Source: Agelas oroides
Lineage: Eukaryota; Porifera; Demospongiae; Agelasida; Agelasidae
NCBI GenBank assembly: GCA_949130485.1
Contig: OX422193.1
Coordinates: 3,536,371 to 3,600,370, forward strand
Length of the DNA: 64,000 nucleotides
Direction of reading: 5' to 3'
In this document: positions 22,821 to 33,625 of the stretch, piece by piece
Layout of the letters: the number at the start of each line of letters is the position of its first letter
Position numbering within the stretch: the first letter of the stretch is position 1
Made by a program: the position numbers and the translations under genes
Notes under the pieces: model-generated
Told to the model about the DNA's origin: nothing
The model's input: only the letters and a program-made list of their open reading frames with translations
Databases searched by the model: none

Positions 22821-23181
22821 TTCCCAGACCCTTCCTGTATGGGCGGGGCGAGAGAGGAGAGGGAAGGGTCTGGTGAATAACTCAACCCCAACGCGGATCC
22901 ACTGCTGTATTCATGCCGTCAGTGTCGATGAGGGAAAATGCGAATGTCAAGTAGGTGTGAGTCGTGAATAAACTTTCGCGTGAATGTGTAGTGTGGACAT
23001 GTGGCTGCGCGTTTAAGTGTGGTACTATAAACTTGTAAGTATTCGTGGCTTCGCAACTATCAATTGTTAAACATTAATGAAATTCCATGGATCTGCGTTG
23101 GGGTGAGTTATTCACCAGACCCTTCCTTCCCTCTCCTCTCTCGCCCTGCCCATACAGGAAGCGTCTGGGAACGAAACTAGG
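22821..23181. mobile_element. Foldback MITE inside the hAT transposase
   Basis: Arms of about 80 bp: GTTCCCAGACCCTTCCTG at the left and the complement ending AAGCGTCTGGGAACGAAACTA at the right. GGTCCA flanks both sides, the remains of a longer duplication. It splits the hAT reading frame right after GDIWT. Confidence 0.65.
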
Positions 23182-24046
23182 TCCAAATATCACCTGTGAT
23201 GCTCACAAAAGCACTCTCCTGCTGTAGCCTCAGCTTAACATGCTCCCTTTACATCGACATACTTTCGCTCGATCAGGCCCATGAAATACTGATCCGAGGG
23301 AAGTCGATACCCTGGTTCGAGGTAGGACAGAAGCGCCTTGAATCCTCCACCATTCAAGGTATTCAGAGGGCGAAGATCGAGAACTATCATCCCCATGACC
23401 AACGTATTGATGCAATTAGATCTCTCCTTCGTACAAGTTTTACATGCGGTGTGTCGAGCTTAAGCTGCTTCGGCTTTGGAGCCTGATCGGTCTGGGTAGG
23501 TACAAAACCTGGACTGTGGACTGGACTATGGACTGGACTATGGACTGGATTATGGACTCAATTTTGGACTCAAGTTTGGACTGGACAGCAGAACCAAACT
23601 AACCTCACGTTTCCAGGCCTTCCCGCCGTCCAGTACTTGATAGCTTCTAGTCTTGTGTCAAAGGTTAGGATTATACAGATTCCTGTTTTATTTTCGGCAT
23701 AGATGTCAGCATTTAAGGCCTAGACAATGCGTTGGAAGAAAGTTAATTGAGCTAGAGACTGAGTACAGTCTCGCAAGCCACACCCTTTGTGAAGGGTCTG
23801 GCTTGCAAGACTAGAGGGGTGAGGTGGCAGCTAGTGAGCATTACCTGCTCAAACAGTGTGCTCGTACAGCCAATATACCCCAACCTAGTCTGGACCCAGA
23901 CCCTTCTTGTGCGGCTAGAAGGGTCTGGGGTCCAGACTAACCCCAACCCGGATCTCAATTTGCAAAAAATTATAGGCAGTCTTCCCAGCAGCTGAATTAA
24001 ATCAGCTGAGGACTCTAGCATGGCTGTTACAAGGCTCGCTTCTGCT

Positions 24047-24113
24047 GCAGGTCCAGTGGCTCAGTGGTAAGAGCATCAGGTTCCAGGTTCGACTTCAAGC
24101 TGGATCTCATTTC
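24047..24113 (+). repeat. tRNA-like (SINE head) segment inside hAT
   Basis: TGGCTCAGTGGTAAGAGC matches the tRNA A box and GGTTCGACTTC the B box, 34 bp apart. No paired acceptor stem is seen, so this is a tRNA-derived SINE head or pol III relic and not a working tRNA. The sister copy lies inverted at about 63555-63615. Confidence 0.45.
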
Positions 24114-25115
24114 TCTCTAAAGCATGTATAACGCAACTCCTTGCCAACCAGCTGGGCTAGGAGACCATAGTCCAGTCCAGAGTCCAGAGTCCAGGTTTTG
24201 TACCTACCCGATCGGTCTCGACGGGATGCTTGTGTTTCAAATGTTCGTTCATGGTATAGAAGTGGCCCCATGGTAAGCAAGCTCCTCACCACAAAAATTA
24301 CAGCTAACTCTACACTTGGCCTTTCCATTATTAGTACTTTCGCTGTTTGAAAATACTTCCAACAAACTGCCTTCTTTTTACTTTCAGCAGAGCCTGAGGC
24401 GCTCTCTTCACCAGCTGCCATCTTGTCCAATTAGGAGCACGTGGTTTAAACTGTGCATGCGCAGCGACTAATCGACGCTTGGTATTAATAGACGACGTAG
24501 CAAATTCTGCTCGACTAATCGATTAGCTGCTGTAGTCGTTCGAGCCCTAGTACCCAGGCTCACGGTGTTAAGTAGTGTAATATACCCATATATTTTTTTT
24601 TGCGCATTCTGTAATGCTATCTAACTCGATATGTGTTTAGTAGTGCTTGCATGTACCATTCACGTCTTGTGTAACTCTTCTTTGTATCACGTTAAAGTTT
24701 TTCTGTTTGCTTGTATACATATAGATGCAGGAATCCCTAGCAGATCAGCCTCAGGTTGAAGGGAGTATACCTGCTTAAAATTAAAGTCTACTACTACAAA
24801 CTACACGCCCACCAAGAGCCTGGGTACAAGGGTAGCTTATGCATGTACTGATTACCCCTTCCATTATCTTCCTTCAATACTGACAGTATTGGTAGCCTTT
24901 CATAGCCATTAAAATGCATGTGATTTTGTCCATACTGAAATGTGTGAGCAGTGCTTCTCCTGGTTATGTGATTTGCACAGTATAACAGTTATCCTAAAAC
25001 TATGAGCAAGTCAGTAGATTTCTCGAGTTGATACTTAATATTATTTCATGAGGTTACACAAACTTGTGCACCTGTATATCAGTTGCATGTTGTAGCCTGC
25101 TGGGTCTGGGTTTGG

Positions 25116-25864
25116 CATGGCTGTAGCAAGTGGTTGGGCTGGTCGGGTTTTGGCCCGACCACTTTTTGCAGACTAAACATGTACGTGCACACACTTTAAA
25201 AGCACTTGAAGTCGCTGCCCATCATCATGCAAATTTCACTGACAAAAAGGTAGCGTTCTGTTAGGTTTTCAGCCATTTCGGTTTACTCGATGGCCAATCC
25301 TTACTGCGACAAAGCTTGTGCTGCCTGCGGTAGGTGTGCGCAGCTAAGTTTATATGCGGAATCTGAAGTCCCTAGCCTTGTTGCCCCACGCCCCGTCCAG
25401 CTTTCCATCATACGTTTGCCATGCGTAGTGTCAGTGACGGAAAGCTGGGCGGGCGCTCAGGAACAAAACTACTCATTCAGTACTCAGTGTGAATCAGAAT
25501 CCTGCTTGCCTATGATCACAGCTAAGAAGCGATCTCCGAGCAAATTTTTGCTGCTGGGGCATGCCTTCCATATAGATGTCAATATACTTGCTTGATCTAT
25601 GTAGCTGCTACATGCATTACATTTACGCACAATCTGCGACCACTACCTCACAGAGTACGTGTAGCCGAACTATTGACATTAAGAATTGCAGAGCATATGA
25701 GATCGTGGGCCCAAGAATGGTCTCAGAAGCGATCTCCTAGCGTCTAATTTAACAAAATTTTCCTGGGGGAGCATGCCCCCAACAACCCCCCCCCCACCTA
25801 GATACTACATGCAGGATGTAGACTTTGGCCACACCACCTTCAAATAGCTTGCTTATGGCCCCTG
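25116..25864. mobile_element. TIR element, CATGGC(C/T)GTAGCAAG ends, copy in left arm
   Basis: Left CATGGCTGTAGCAAGTGG, right GCTTGCTTATGGCCCCTG. A nested small MITE lies at about 25371-25475, with GTCCAGCTTTCC and GGAAAGCTGGGC arms. Sister copies are at about 61395-62140 (other arm) and 43649-44374. Confidence 0.6.
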
Positions 25865-26108
25865 TTTCGTGATGCTCATAGACCAAGTGCAGGACAACCT
25901 TGGATGTCTGAGGACAGATGGAACATCTTGGACCTGGGATTGATGATGCTCATAGACCATGTTGAGGACAACCTTGGATGTTCAAGGTAGTCCTAGGACA
26001 GATGGGATATCTCGGACCTTGAAATGGTCAGGGAAAACCTTGAATATCCAAGTAGAGGGAGATGACTCAGTAAGAATAAGTTCATAGGCTGTACCCAGAA
26101 CAACCCTT
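25865..26108. repeat. Degenerate tandem repeat (GGACAACCTTGGATGT units)
   Basis: Units of GATGCTCATAGACCA plus GGACAACCTTGGATGT recur two to three times. The array is mirrored in the right arm at about 61140-61390. Confidence 0.5.
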
Positions 26109-26730
26109 ATATGTGACCCGCTCAGCAAAAACCCAGCATATCCCGCATTTTATGAAAATGGAGATAAGACCAGAAATCGGTATATCGATGTGCAATTATG
26201 CAGCAGCAACAAAATGCAAGCAATCAGTTGCTTGGTTCCCCAGTTGTGGAGCAAAAAGCATTGCAGACGCGGAATGCAACGTTTCGATGTTTTTACGTCG
26301 CTATGGTAAATTTTAATGTCTCTCGTGTTACGTAAAATTGACACGTGTTCTTGTACAAAGGCAGCTTGAAAGTCGGCAAAGACAGTTGGGAAAGACAGCA
26401 GTTGTGAAAACGGGGGCTTACATTGTGTCTATAGACAGAAAGACAACAGTGAACAGACTGGAAGCTGGTGAAATTGGGTTTTTTGAAAAACGCGTACTAA
26501 GCTGTCCCTAGTAACACTTTCCCGTATTTTACTGACCTGCCTATGAGTTCGAGCTTATATCGTCCTTATAGTAGCAGAGCTGGGCTTTATGATACAGTGC
26601 AAGCCCCCTGTAACACGTTGGTATAATAATCTGAGTTTAGCTGGAAAATGACCTGTCTGCATAAAATCGCTTCAAACTCGAATTCAATATTTGCGGGACG
26701 TGCTGGGTTTTCGCTCAGCGGGTCACATAT
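26109..26730. mobile_element. 620-bp MITE, ATATGTGACCCGCTCAGC ends (left arm)
   Basis: Terminal inverted repeats ATATGTGACCCGCTCAGCAA and TCGCTCAGCGGGTCACATAT. TA-rich flanks fit a TA target. The copy at 60514-61135 sits at the matching place in the right arm, so the insertion predates the duplication. Confidence 0.7.
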
Positions 26731-26804
26731 GTCTTAGATGTGTGGAGTTGTTGTTAGGATTAATTGATGGCAATCCCGGATAAGGCTCTCTTGAAGATCC
26801 GCAT

Positions 26805-28103
26805 CTACCAAAAAGCACACTTTTGTACTGTTATGCACAAGACAATACAAACTCTTGCATAACTTACACACACTAGGAGAACCAGACCAAGTATCTGCAG
26901 GAACAGACAGAGTTCAGACAACATGATAACAGTATAAAAAAAAACACTGCTGAATTTACTGAGTACAGACATAGCTAGGACACTCTAAATATATGCCATA
27001 ATCGGTATGCATAATATTATTTATGGTAGCATAATCAAATTGGGTATAAAGCCACTGATAAGCTACTGCATGAGTAAACATGTACCAGGATAGAAGTGCA
27101 TTTAACTGAAAACAAATCAGATAAGTGAAATAGAAATGCAAAGATTTGGATCTTCATAAAACCATAATGCAGTCTCACAGTTAATTTTTCCGCACATGCT
27201 ACCCTAATGCAAAACACAGGCCTCACAACTTATTTATGTTATTGTTATTTACACTTTCTGGGGTCTGTTTCTGAGAGACCTCTAAGGCTTCAATGCCATC
27301 TCACAGATATTGACATGCAGGCATTCACTTATAAACCATACCTGCTGCACAGATTTACGTGCAGAGTACTGACTCACATTGGACACATAAATAAAACAGG
27401 CACATAAAATTGCAGCATTGCAGTATGTGCTTTGGTAATGCACATGCATTCCAGGTAAATTGACGATTTAATTAAGCTATAGCCTATACGAATGAAATCC
27501 TTCAGCAAACAGAGTTTGATTGCTCACTCATGCAGGATTATGTAGGTATACCAGTGTTATACAAACACCAGAAGTTGTGTGTCGAGTGGGGGAGCACCAA
27601 CACCGCTGGCACATCGATGTTCATGATGTGAAAATTTCAACACATATAAAGTGTGAAGGTTAAAACATGATGGGATAAGGGGATGGGGCATTTATGGCTT
27701 AAATGGATGGGGCATTTATGACTTAAATGGGCGGGGCATTTACAACTTAAATGGGTGGGGCATTTACGACTTAAATGGGAGGGGCATTTATGACCTAAAG
27801 GGGTGGGGCAGTTATGACAAAGTAAGTTATTGTTTGTTTGGAAGATATGCTCAAAAAGCACTGGTCTTCAGGGGAGTAGCTACCCTTTCCAGTCCTCGCA
27901 TGACCATGGGTTTCGGTCCCTTTGAACTCCTGACCCGTGGCCTACTACAGAAAGGGCGGGACCACTCCCCGCCTAAGGCTTGCTTTGAGTGAGGAGCCCA
28001 GCCCTCACTCGACACACAACCATGCATAAACCTTACTGCTGCCATCGTTCGGAAGCCCACTCCGTAAACCATTGCTCCACCAACAATAGCTCCTAAACAC
28101 TCC
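26805..28103 (-). pseudogene. Orphan copy of transporter exons 13 and 14
   Basis: Minus strand. The exon 13 copy, 28103-28037, encodes ECLGAIVGGAMVYGVGFRT (Met where the gene has Ile) with intact AG and GTAAGG splice sites. The exon 14 copy, 26894-26805, encodes LGLVLLVCVSYARVCIVL and ends in the same TAG. Nothing resembling exons 1-12 lies upstream on this strand, so the pair is a duplicated gene tail without a head. The sequence is unbroken but has no visible promoter. Confidence 0.8.
27574..28024. mobile_element. TIR element carrying a minisatellite (left arm)
   Basis: Ends GTTGTGTGTCGAGTGGGGG and its inverse near 28000-28024. It contains a 25-27-bp tandem array (about 27672-27820, GGGGCATTTATGACTTAAAT) of five to six units. 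The sister copy is at about 59185-59665. Confidence 0.55.
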
Positions 28104-28296
28104 CTAATAATTAGCATGGAATGAAGAAACAGTACTAATAGAACTGTATGCAGTTTATAGCACATTAGCCAGTGCACACTGCAGCTCTTAGGCGTCATAC
28201 ATACAGGTACGTATATTAGTTACAAAATTACAAAGTATTTACACTATGATCTTTCTTTGAGCACCCATCACATGACAATGCAGTAATGCAATACGT

Positions 28297-28400
28297 ACTT
28301 ATACCATGGCTTCGAGGGCTGTACAGGTTTTATTGCCCGAGCCCGAGGGTGAGGGTAATAAAACCAGTATAGCTCGAGGAAGCCATGGTATAACTGTTTT
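28297..28400. mobile_element. Palindromic MITE present only in the left arm
   Basis: TATACCATGGCTTCGAGG at the left and CTCGAGGAAGCCATGGTATA at the right form a near-perfect hairpin of about 95 bp. The equivalent place in the right arm (near 58885-58905) lacks it, so it inserted after the duplication or was lost from the other arm. Confidence 0.6.
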
Positions 28401-28531
28401 ATAGCAAAAATGTGTCTCCATAGTAATCCAACATGCATATCACGAGTACATAGCAACTAGAATGGTATTCATCGAAGTTTCAATGATGTATGTAGCAACC
28501 ATGATGTCAAACATACCATTCAGTTTAAAAA

Positions 28532-29283
28532 TTGTGGCAAGGAATGGCTGTGGTTACTCCATCTCTTCTGATCGCCATTAAGATACAAGAGAAAGTTAGT
28601 TCAAACTTTTGTTTAGGCCTTACAGATTGGTGTAGTTGTGAGAGCTGTATTGCAAGTAGAAGTTCGATGGAGCACGAAGAGTGTGTTGACAAACCACCGA
28701 ATGGCAAGCGTGCAAAGCTACATGTATCACTGACATGCTTTAGCACTCCTTGGTCTGATGAAGAGATGATGGAGATTTATAAGGGCAAGTGATCTGCGAA
28801 TACGCAGAGAAGTACAGCATGGGCAGTGAAAGCATTCAGAGAGTGGATCAATGAGCACAACTCTAAGTATCCTGAAGATCAAGTTCCCGAAGACTTCCTT
28901 GACCAAAATTTCGCAGAAAGGAGTACTCCACTAAATCATTGGCTGTCCCGTTTCGTTGTCAAGATGGTGAAAATTGTCCACCAGCTACGTACTCTGCACA
29001 CAGTGCCGGCATTCTTCGCTACATGAGGGAACAAAATCCTGATACACCCGACTTTCTTTCTAAGAAGGATTGATGGTTTAAAGGTCTTTGTGGAGCAATG
29101 GTGTCTATCTTTGTGGAACTTCGCAAAAGGGTGTTGGGACAGAAGTAAAGCACACGGCAGTTATCACTCAGGAGGAAGATCAGCTCTGGGATCAAGGCGT
29201 GCTCGGAGTAGATAGCCTGCTGAAGCTTCTGCGTAGTGTTTTTTTTCTCCGTTGGGAAAGTGTTTTGTATTAGAGGAGGCAAG
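28532..29283 (+). pseudogene. Truncated Crypton recombinase copy (left arm)
   Basis: Same text as the longer copy on the minus strand at 58780-57540: MAVVTPSLLIAIKIQEK, CLGLTDWCSCESCIA, STPWSDEEMMEIYKGK, AFREWINEHNSKYPEDQV. It has an in-frame stop after YKGK and frame shifts later. It ends abruptly at 29283, at the arm boundary, before the catalytic residues. Confidence 0.7.
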
Positions 29284-31021
29284 ACATAAGAATTGTAGGA
29301 TAGGTGGGCTATTGTTTGATAATCAACATACCTGAAATTTAACTCCAAACAGTCTTCTACCCGGGATTTAGCAAAAGAAATACTACATCTGTTCAAGCAC
29401 CTGTCCTCGGAAAAAGGATTCCACGTGTAGGTTAGAAACCTAACCAGAGGTTCTTAGGGCTTTAGAAGCCCGAGGAAGTGTTTACATAATAATTCCAACC
29501 CACGTAGAATCCTTTGGTTACTCAATCGCGACTGTTGTGGACATGGCCTGCGAGCTATGCTACTAGCTGCTCGGCTGTTGAACAAGTTTCTTGCACTCAA
29601 AACGGAGTGGATCGGGCTTGGTTGGGACTTGGAAGATCTTTCCAGTGTATAGTCTCAGTTAATGGTTAGTGAAACCTACAAAATACAGACCTATTCACTC
29701 AGGTTTCTATTTGGGATAGAAAACCTGAGGTATTCTACGTGAAGTAGAAGACCTTACACTTCAACATCAAAGCTAGAATACTCATAAATTTTCTAATAGC
29801 GGACAAGTCAGATAATCATGTATTATATCGCATTGCCAGCCAAATTTGGCAACTGCTGCAGCAAGGTATGGGCTCATAGGCAAGGCCAATGGAAGGGCAA
29901 GTATTTTAGTCTTTCTTTATCAGAGGAGGTGGCAAAGAAGTTATGCATTGTATTTTCGGACATGATTTTCTATCCCCGCGTACTACAATCGTTTCGGGTA
30001 TTGAAAACTATCCCAGCCCCAGCATGTCTTATTGCTCTGATGATCTGGCACAGTTGGTAGCTACCGTGCTAAGAACTTTGAAGTCTGAGGTCCGAAAATA
30101 TATCAGTCCGAGAATAAATTTTTGCCTCTAGCGTAGGAACATGAACACATTGAACAGACATAAAATAGCTTCATTTTTAAACCTGATTTCAACACACATC
30201 ATCAACAATTTCAACAATGTTTGACCTTTGGTGCATAGTTAGATTGCAGTGTACAGCAATGTAGTGCACAAATGCACACTGCAGCAGTGCACAGCAGGTT
30301 TGCTAATTTGCACCAAACACAAGAGTCTTGATCAGTCATAGACAGAAATAGAAACTACAATTCAAGATTTTTTGCTGCACAGAGTACACAAAATGTAGGC
30401 CTCTATACTGATCACCTTGATTAATAGGCTGTGAGGCTGCTCTATTAGCCCTACACAGCTGCCAGAAATGTATCCCTTCTCTGATATTCAATACTGACTA
30501 GCTTGAATACTATACTGATACCATGCTTACTTGTTCTATTTTCCCTTGACGTGCTGTATTCTCTCTGAATGCATACTTGTATGCAGAAATTCGGCTAAGT
30601 TAAATCTCGTAAAGAGAAGGTTAAAATCTAAATTTGGGGTAAAACCCGTAATTTTTTTCTCATGAGCAAGTCTGTAACGAGATTCTGTTGCGAACGGCGT
30701 GTCTTACGAATTCTTGAAGAAGCCAGCACTAGTGAACAAGCTTTCGGTACGTGGTCGACAACAACACCATACGTTCGAAGTGCAACTGCCCTTGGCATCG
30801 TCTTCTTCGATGTCTACAGGTAGTTTCTCTCCTACCACGGGAGTCCATACTCGTTTGCACGAACAACACTCTCAGTACATCTCGGGCACAATGACTTGAC
30901 TTACCATCTTCTCTAGCTCTCTGTACTGTCACATGTCGCGTACTGAATTGTAGCCCACCCCAATTGTCACCGAACGCAATAATTAAATACGCAATCGGCT
31001 TGAAAAGTGCAGAACGCAAGC
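29284..31021. other. no gene or repeat recognised
   Basis: Sequence between the inner edge of the left arm and the next repeat. Open frames of 60-96 residues occur (for example 29818-30060) but none shows a family signature or convincing splice context. Confidence 0.4.
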
Positions 31022-31710
31022 ATTAAACAATTATTAAGGTGGCGGGGAAGCCTTTCGGCAGAGGTTAACGAAAACATAAACTTTGGTTACAGTCAGGACC
31101 AGGGTTACTCCTACTTCAGGGTTAGGGTTTGCTTTAGGGCAATCTTGCTTCGCCTAATTTGAAAAAGGGTTTTAGTGGCTCATTAATATATTCATGAACC
31201 CAAAATTGCCACTCGATGGACGCATCTACACACTCACTCTATGCTTGCTTCCTCTTGTGAATGAGCCCCTCCCGTAGACAAGCTGTGAATTTTTTTGAAA
31301 TGTGCATTCATTTTGGTGCAGTCAAAGTTGTCCATTCCAAGAGTAGTGACAAACATGAGTCTAGCCTGACTTTGAGAGTAGCTCTGAACAAAAGCTGGCA
31401 CAGATTGATTTGAGATACATTGGTGGATAGGACGCTACCTTACTAGCCCCACCTCTCCCCCTTATGTCGCTAAACAACTCACGGTTCTGTTCCACACACA
31501 ACTCCTCTGGAGCTTTCTTCTCTACGGCAGCATGGTACCAACGTTATATTGCGCATTCTAGTTAAAGCCCAGCCCAGCACTCGGAGCACCAGGCCACGGT
31601 CACCTACTAGGCTTGGCATACGATCAGACCTGGGCCTACCCAGTGAGTTCAGTCTTGGCCACTGTAACCTTTCTGCTGCTTCTAGACACAAGCTAGCTTT
31701 CACAAGCAGG
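31022..31710 (+). repeat. Mid-size repeat, left copy (flipped-core pair)
   Basis: The flanks 31022-31240 and 31441-31710 match 50825-50616 and 50416-50193 in reverse complement. The 200-bp core 31241-31440 matches 50417-50615 in the same orientation. Part of the right flank, minus strand, reads RLNSLGRPRSDRMPSLVGD in both copies. Confidence 0.8.
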
Positions 31711-33389
31711 CATTACGCACTACTCACAGCTACTGACACTACAGCACTCTACTAAAACTCCTCTGGGTTTTTTTTTAAGTCGATCTAAGCTTATCTTCAA
31801 AGTTCCGACCACCACATGAGGGGGTTCCGCCAGGCCACATCTTAACTAACTTAATTAGCTTAACAGCTGATTACAAAAATTCAACTGTCATTCTATTCAC
31901 TTCAACATAAGCAAACCCTGACAGGCCCACCGGTGGGGGGTGGGGGTGAGCAGGGGATACTTCCCCGGGGCCCCCAAACTTGTTTCAAGAAAAGGGGCCC
32001 CACGAGGCTTTTTAAATGAATTTATTATTTTTACCTTTCTGGGCTGTATCTTCACGCTATTTATTTTTCTTTCGCTTTCCACTGCATTGTCTGGACTGAA
32101 TTTGGTGAATAATCAGTAACTTCAATTAACAACTTGATGTTAGATTAGCAATGCTACTTATAATACTAGCCTCTGGTTAGCCTCCCTACCAGTGTACAGC
32201 AAGGGAAAGCTTTGAAAGTGCAGCCAAGTTGGAGTCAACAGCTCGATTACACAACACCACACCTACTGAAAATACACTGGAAACTCCTGTGTAAGGGACC
32301 CCTCATTATAAGGGGGGAAAATGTTTGCTCCCAATGGTGTCTGCATAGAGGTGTTCCACCATAGTTTGTTGTGAGGAAGGGCGGAGCAAGCTCATGTATC
32401 ATGGATAGTAAGCATGTTTGCATGCTTGCATGCTTCATTAACCAAAGCACATGTAGCTAGCATGTTCAATACACAAAAAAATTATTTTATATGGAATGTA
32501 TGGTGTCGTAACGGTGTCATAAGAGAACGTAAGGTGTACCACCAAAGCACTAACCAATATACACTCAAAATGGATGTCCATTGTGAGATTTGAGAATAAT
32601 TTAGTCATTTACGTAAGTGTGTTACATGTTGGAGTGTACAACCTATGGCAGCTAACTACTAGCTAGTAAGTAGTGACCTGTCAAGGTGTCGTGCATCACA
32701 GGGCTGCTATAGCATGACAACTTGTATGCATAATATGACCTCTATGAGAGATTCTCCCCACTGACAAGTAGTATGGGTAGTGAATGTGCTGTTCGTAACT
32801 CAATTTATGGTTGTTCATATTATTCACACATGTGGTAGTTAAGGGTACGGGATACGGAAGTGGGCGTGGTCAACGGTCCAACTCGCGGTGGCTACATGCG
32901 TTAGGCTACAGCTGCAAAACACGAAGGATGAGTCGAGAGGCATGACACAAACTTGCACAGCGAAAAGCTATAAGCGATCTCAAAGGAGCAGTCGTACACG
33001 CATGGTCAAAGCTCACGAATTTTCCAGGCAAATTCCGCTTCCGAAAACAACCGGGAGGGAGGAACGGCAACGTAGATGGACAATTCGTAACATTTTTGAG
33101 TGCACTTTACACGACGAAGCCCTCGGTTTTTTCGAAATAGTCTGGTTTCCGCAAAAACTCCACGTACCACTAGCGCTGTGACAATTTTCTGTATAGCCTC
33201 GTTCCCAGGCCCTCGCCCAGCTTCCCGTTGCTTGCAATACGGTTATCCCAAAAAGCTCTTCGTCATGTCATGCACTGCGTTGTCCATTTTTGTCTGGAAA
33301 AAATACACCTCTAAATTGCAACGCGCGTACGTAAATTTAGAATATACGGTAAGTACGCGCGCGCGAGTGGTTCCCCGGCCGGCCCCCCT
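31711..33389. other. upstream region of the transporter gene
   Basis: A G/C-rich patch at 31920-32010 (CCCACCGGTGGGGGG) resembles one at 40615-40670. A plus-strand open frame at 32888-33181 (97 residues, basic) has no family I know. Half of a TAGCCTCGTTCCCAGGCCC MITE starts at about 33196. The transporter promoter should lie just right of here, but I see no defining box. Confidence 0.4.
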
Positions 33390-33460
33390 TAGTCTCGTCC
33401 CCAGACCCCACCCTCTCACGTTTCTCGCCGGGAGGCGCGCGCGGGCTTGGCACGAGACTA
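33390..33460. mobile_element. 71-bp TAGTCTCG MITE
   Basis: TAGTCTCGTCCCCAGACC at the left, TTGGCACGAGACTA at the right. The flanks GGCCCCCCT and GGCCCCCTA are a nearly perfect 9-bp duplication. It lies 166 bp upstream of the transporter ATG. Confidence 0.6.
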
Positions 33461-33625
33461 GGCCCCCTACCCCAATTCAAGAATCGAATCTTGTCGCAAT
33501 CCGCGTTCCATGCCGTCATACGGACCTTCGATCCTCTCTGACTCTGCCTTAGAGTAGTTCTTTAAAGATAGCAGACAAAGCCAAGGGATCTCATTGTCTG
33601 GACAGGACAGCGTGACGTGGACACG

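Larger units (their letters stand above)
21507..24430 (-). pseudogene. hAT/ZBED transposase, broken
   Basis: Minus strand, in order: a BED zinc finger near 24300-24225 in a shifted frame (CNFCGEEL then HLKRKHP in the sister copy); a linker with LDLRPLNTLNGGGF and YLEPGYRLPS (about 23384-23300); GDIWT at the MITE insertion near 23185; then DQYFTTHAYLTLTVHFL...AFVRDSGSNI and AGHTLQLCV (22818-22399); then DVATRWNSTYFLIELLLEQ to the C-terminal dimerisation region WWKVNGHRFPLLAGLARKYL and STPAERVFS (22388-21507). Frame changes, two insertions and a break at 22390 make it non-functional. The last 293 residues form one open frame. Confidence 0.85.
21349..24549 (-). mobile_element. hAT (ZBED-type) DNA transposon, 8-bp TSD
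   Basis: Ends TCGGGCTCGAACGACTA and TAGTCGTTCGAGCCCTA, flanked by the 8-bp duplication GTACCCAG (21341-21348, 24550-24557). Length is 3.2 kb, including later insertions: a MITE at 22821-23181 and about 650 bp at 23391-24041 that is absent from the related copy at 62683. A tRNA-like segment lies at 24047-24113. The transposase runs on the minus strand. Confidence 0.85.
23247..29283 (+). repeat. Left arm of the large inverted repeat
   Basis: Matches 58022-63770 in reverse complement, with only small differences by eye; the 67-residue frame at 26113 is identical to that at 61131. It carries, in order, part of hAT, intergenic sequence, a TIR element, a 620-bp MITE, copies of transporter exons 14 and 13, a minisatellite element and the start of a Crypton. 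The outer edge may extend beyond 23247, because the partner is interrupted at 63771. The inner edge is sharp at about 29283, inside the Crypton. Confidence 0.85.

Noticed and set aside
22771-22971. Frames across the 22.8-kb MITE
   Set aside because: They run through hairpin arms of a MITE and change with orientation.
26113-26316. 67-residue frame conserved identically in both arms
   Set aside because: It is inside a MITE and the identity reflects the recent duplication, not selection.
33617-33625. GTG start in frame upstream of the transporter ATG
   Set aside because: Animal genes rarely start at GTG; the ATG at 33626 is the first in frame and was preferred.
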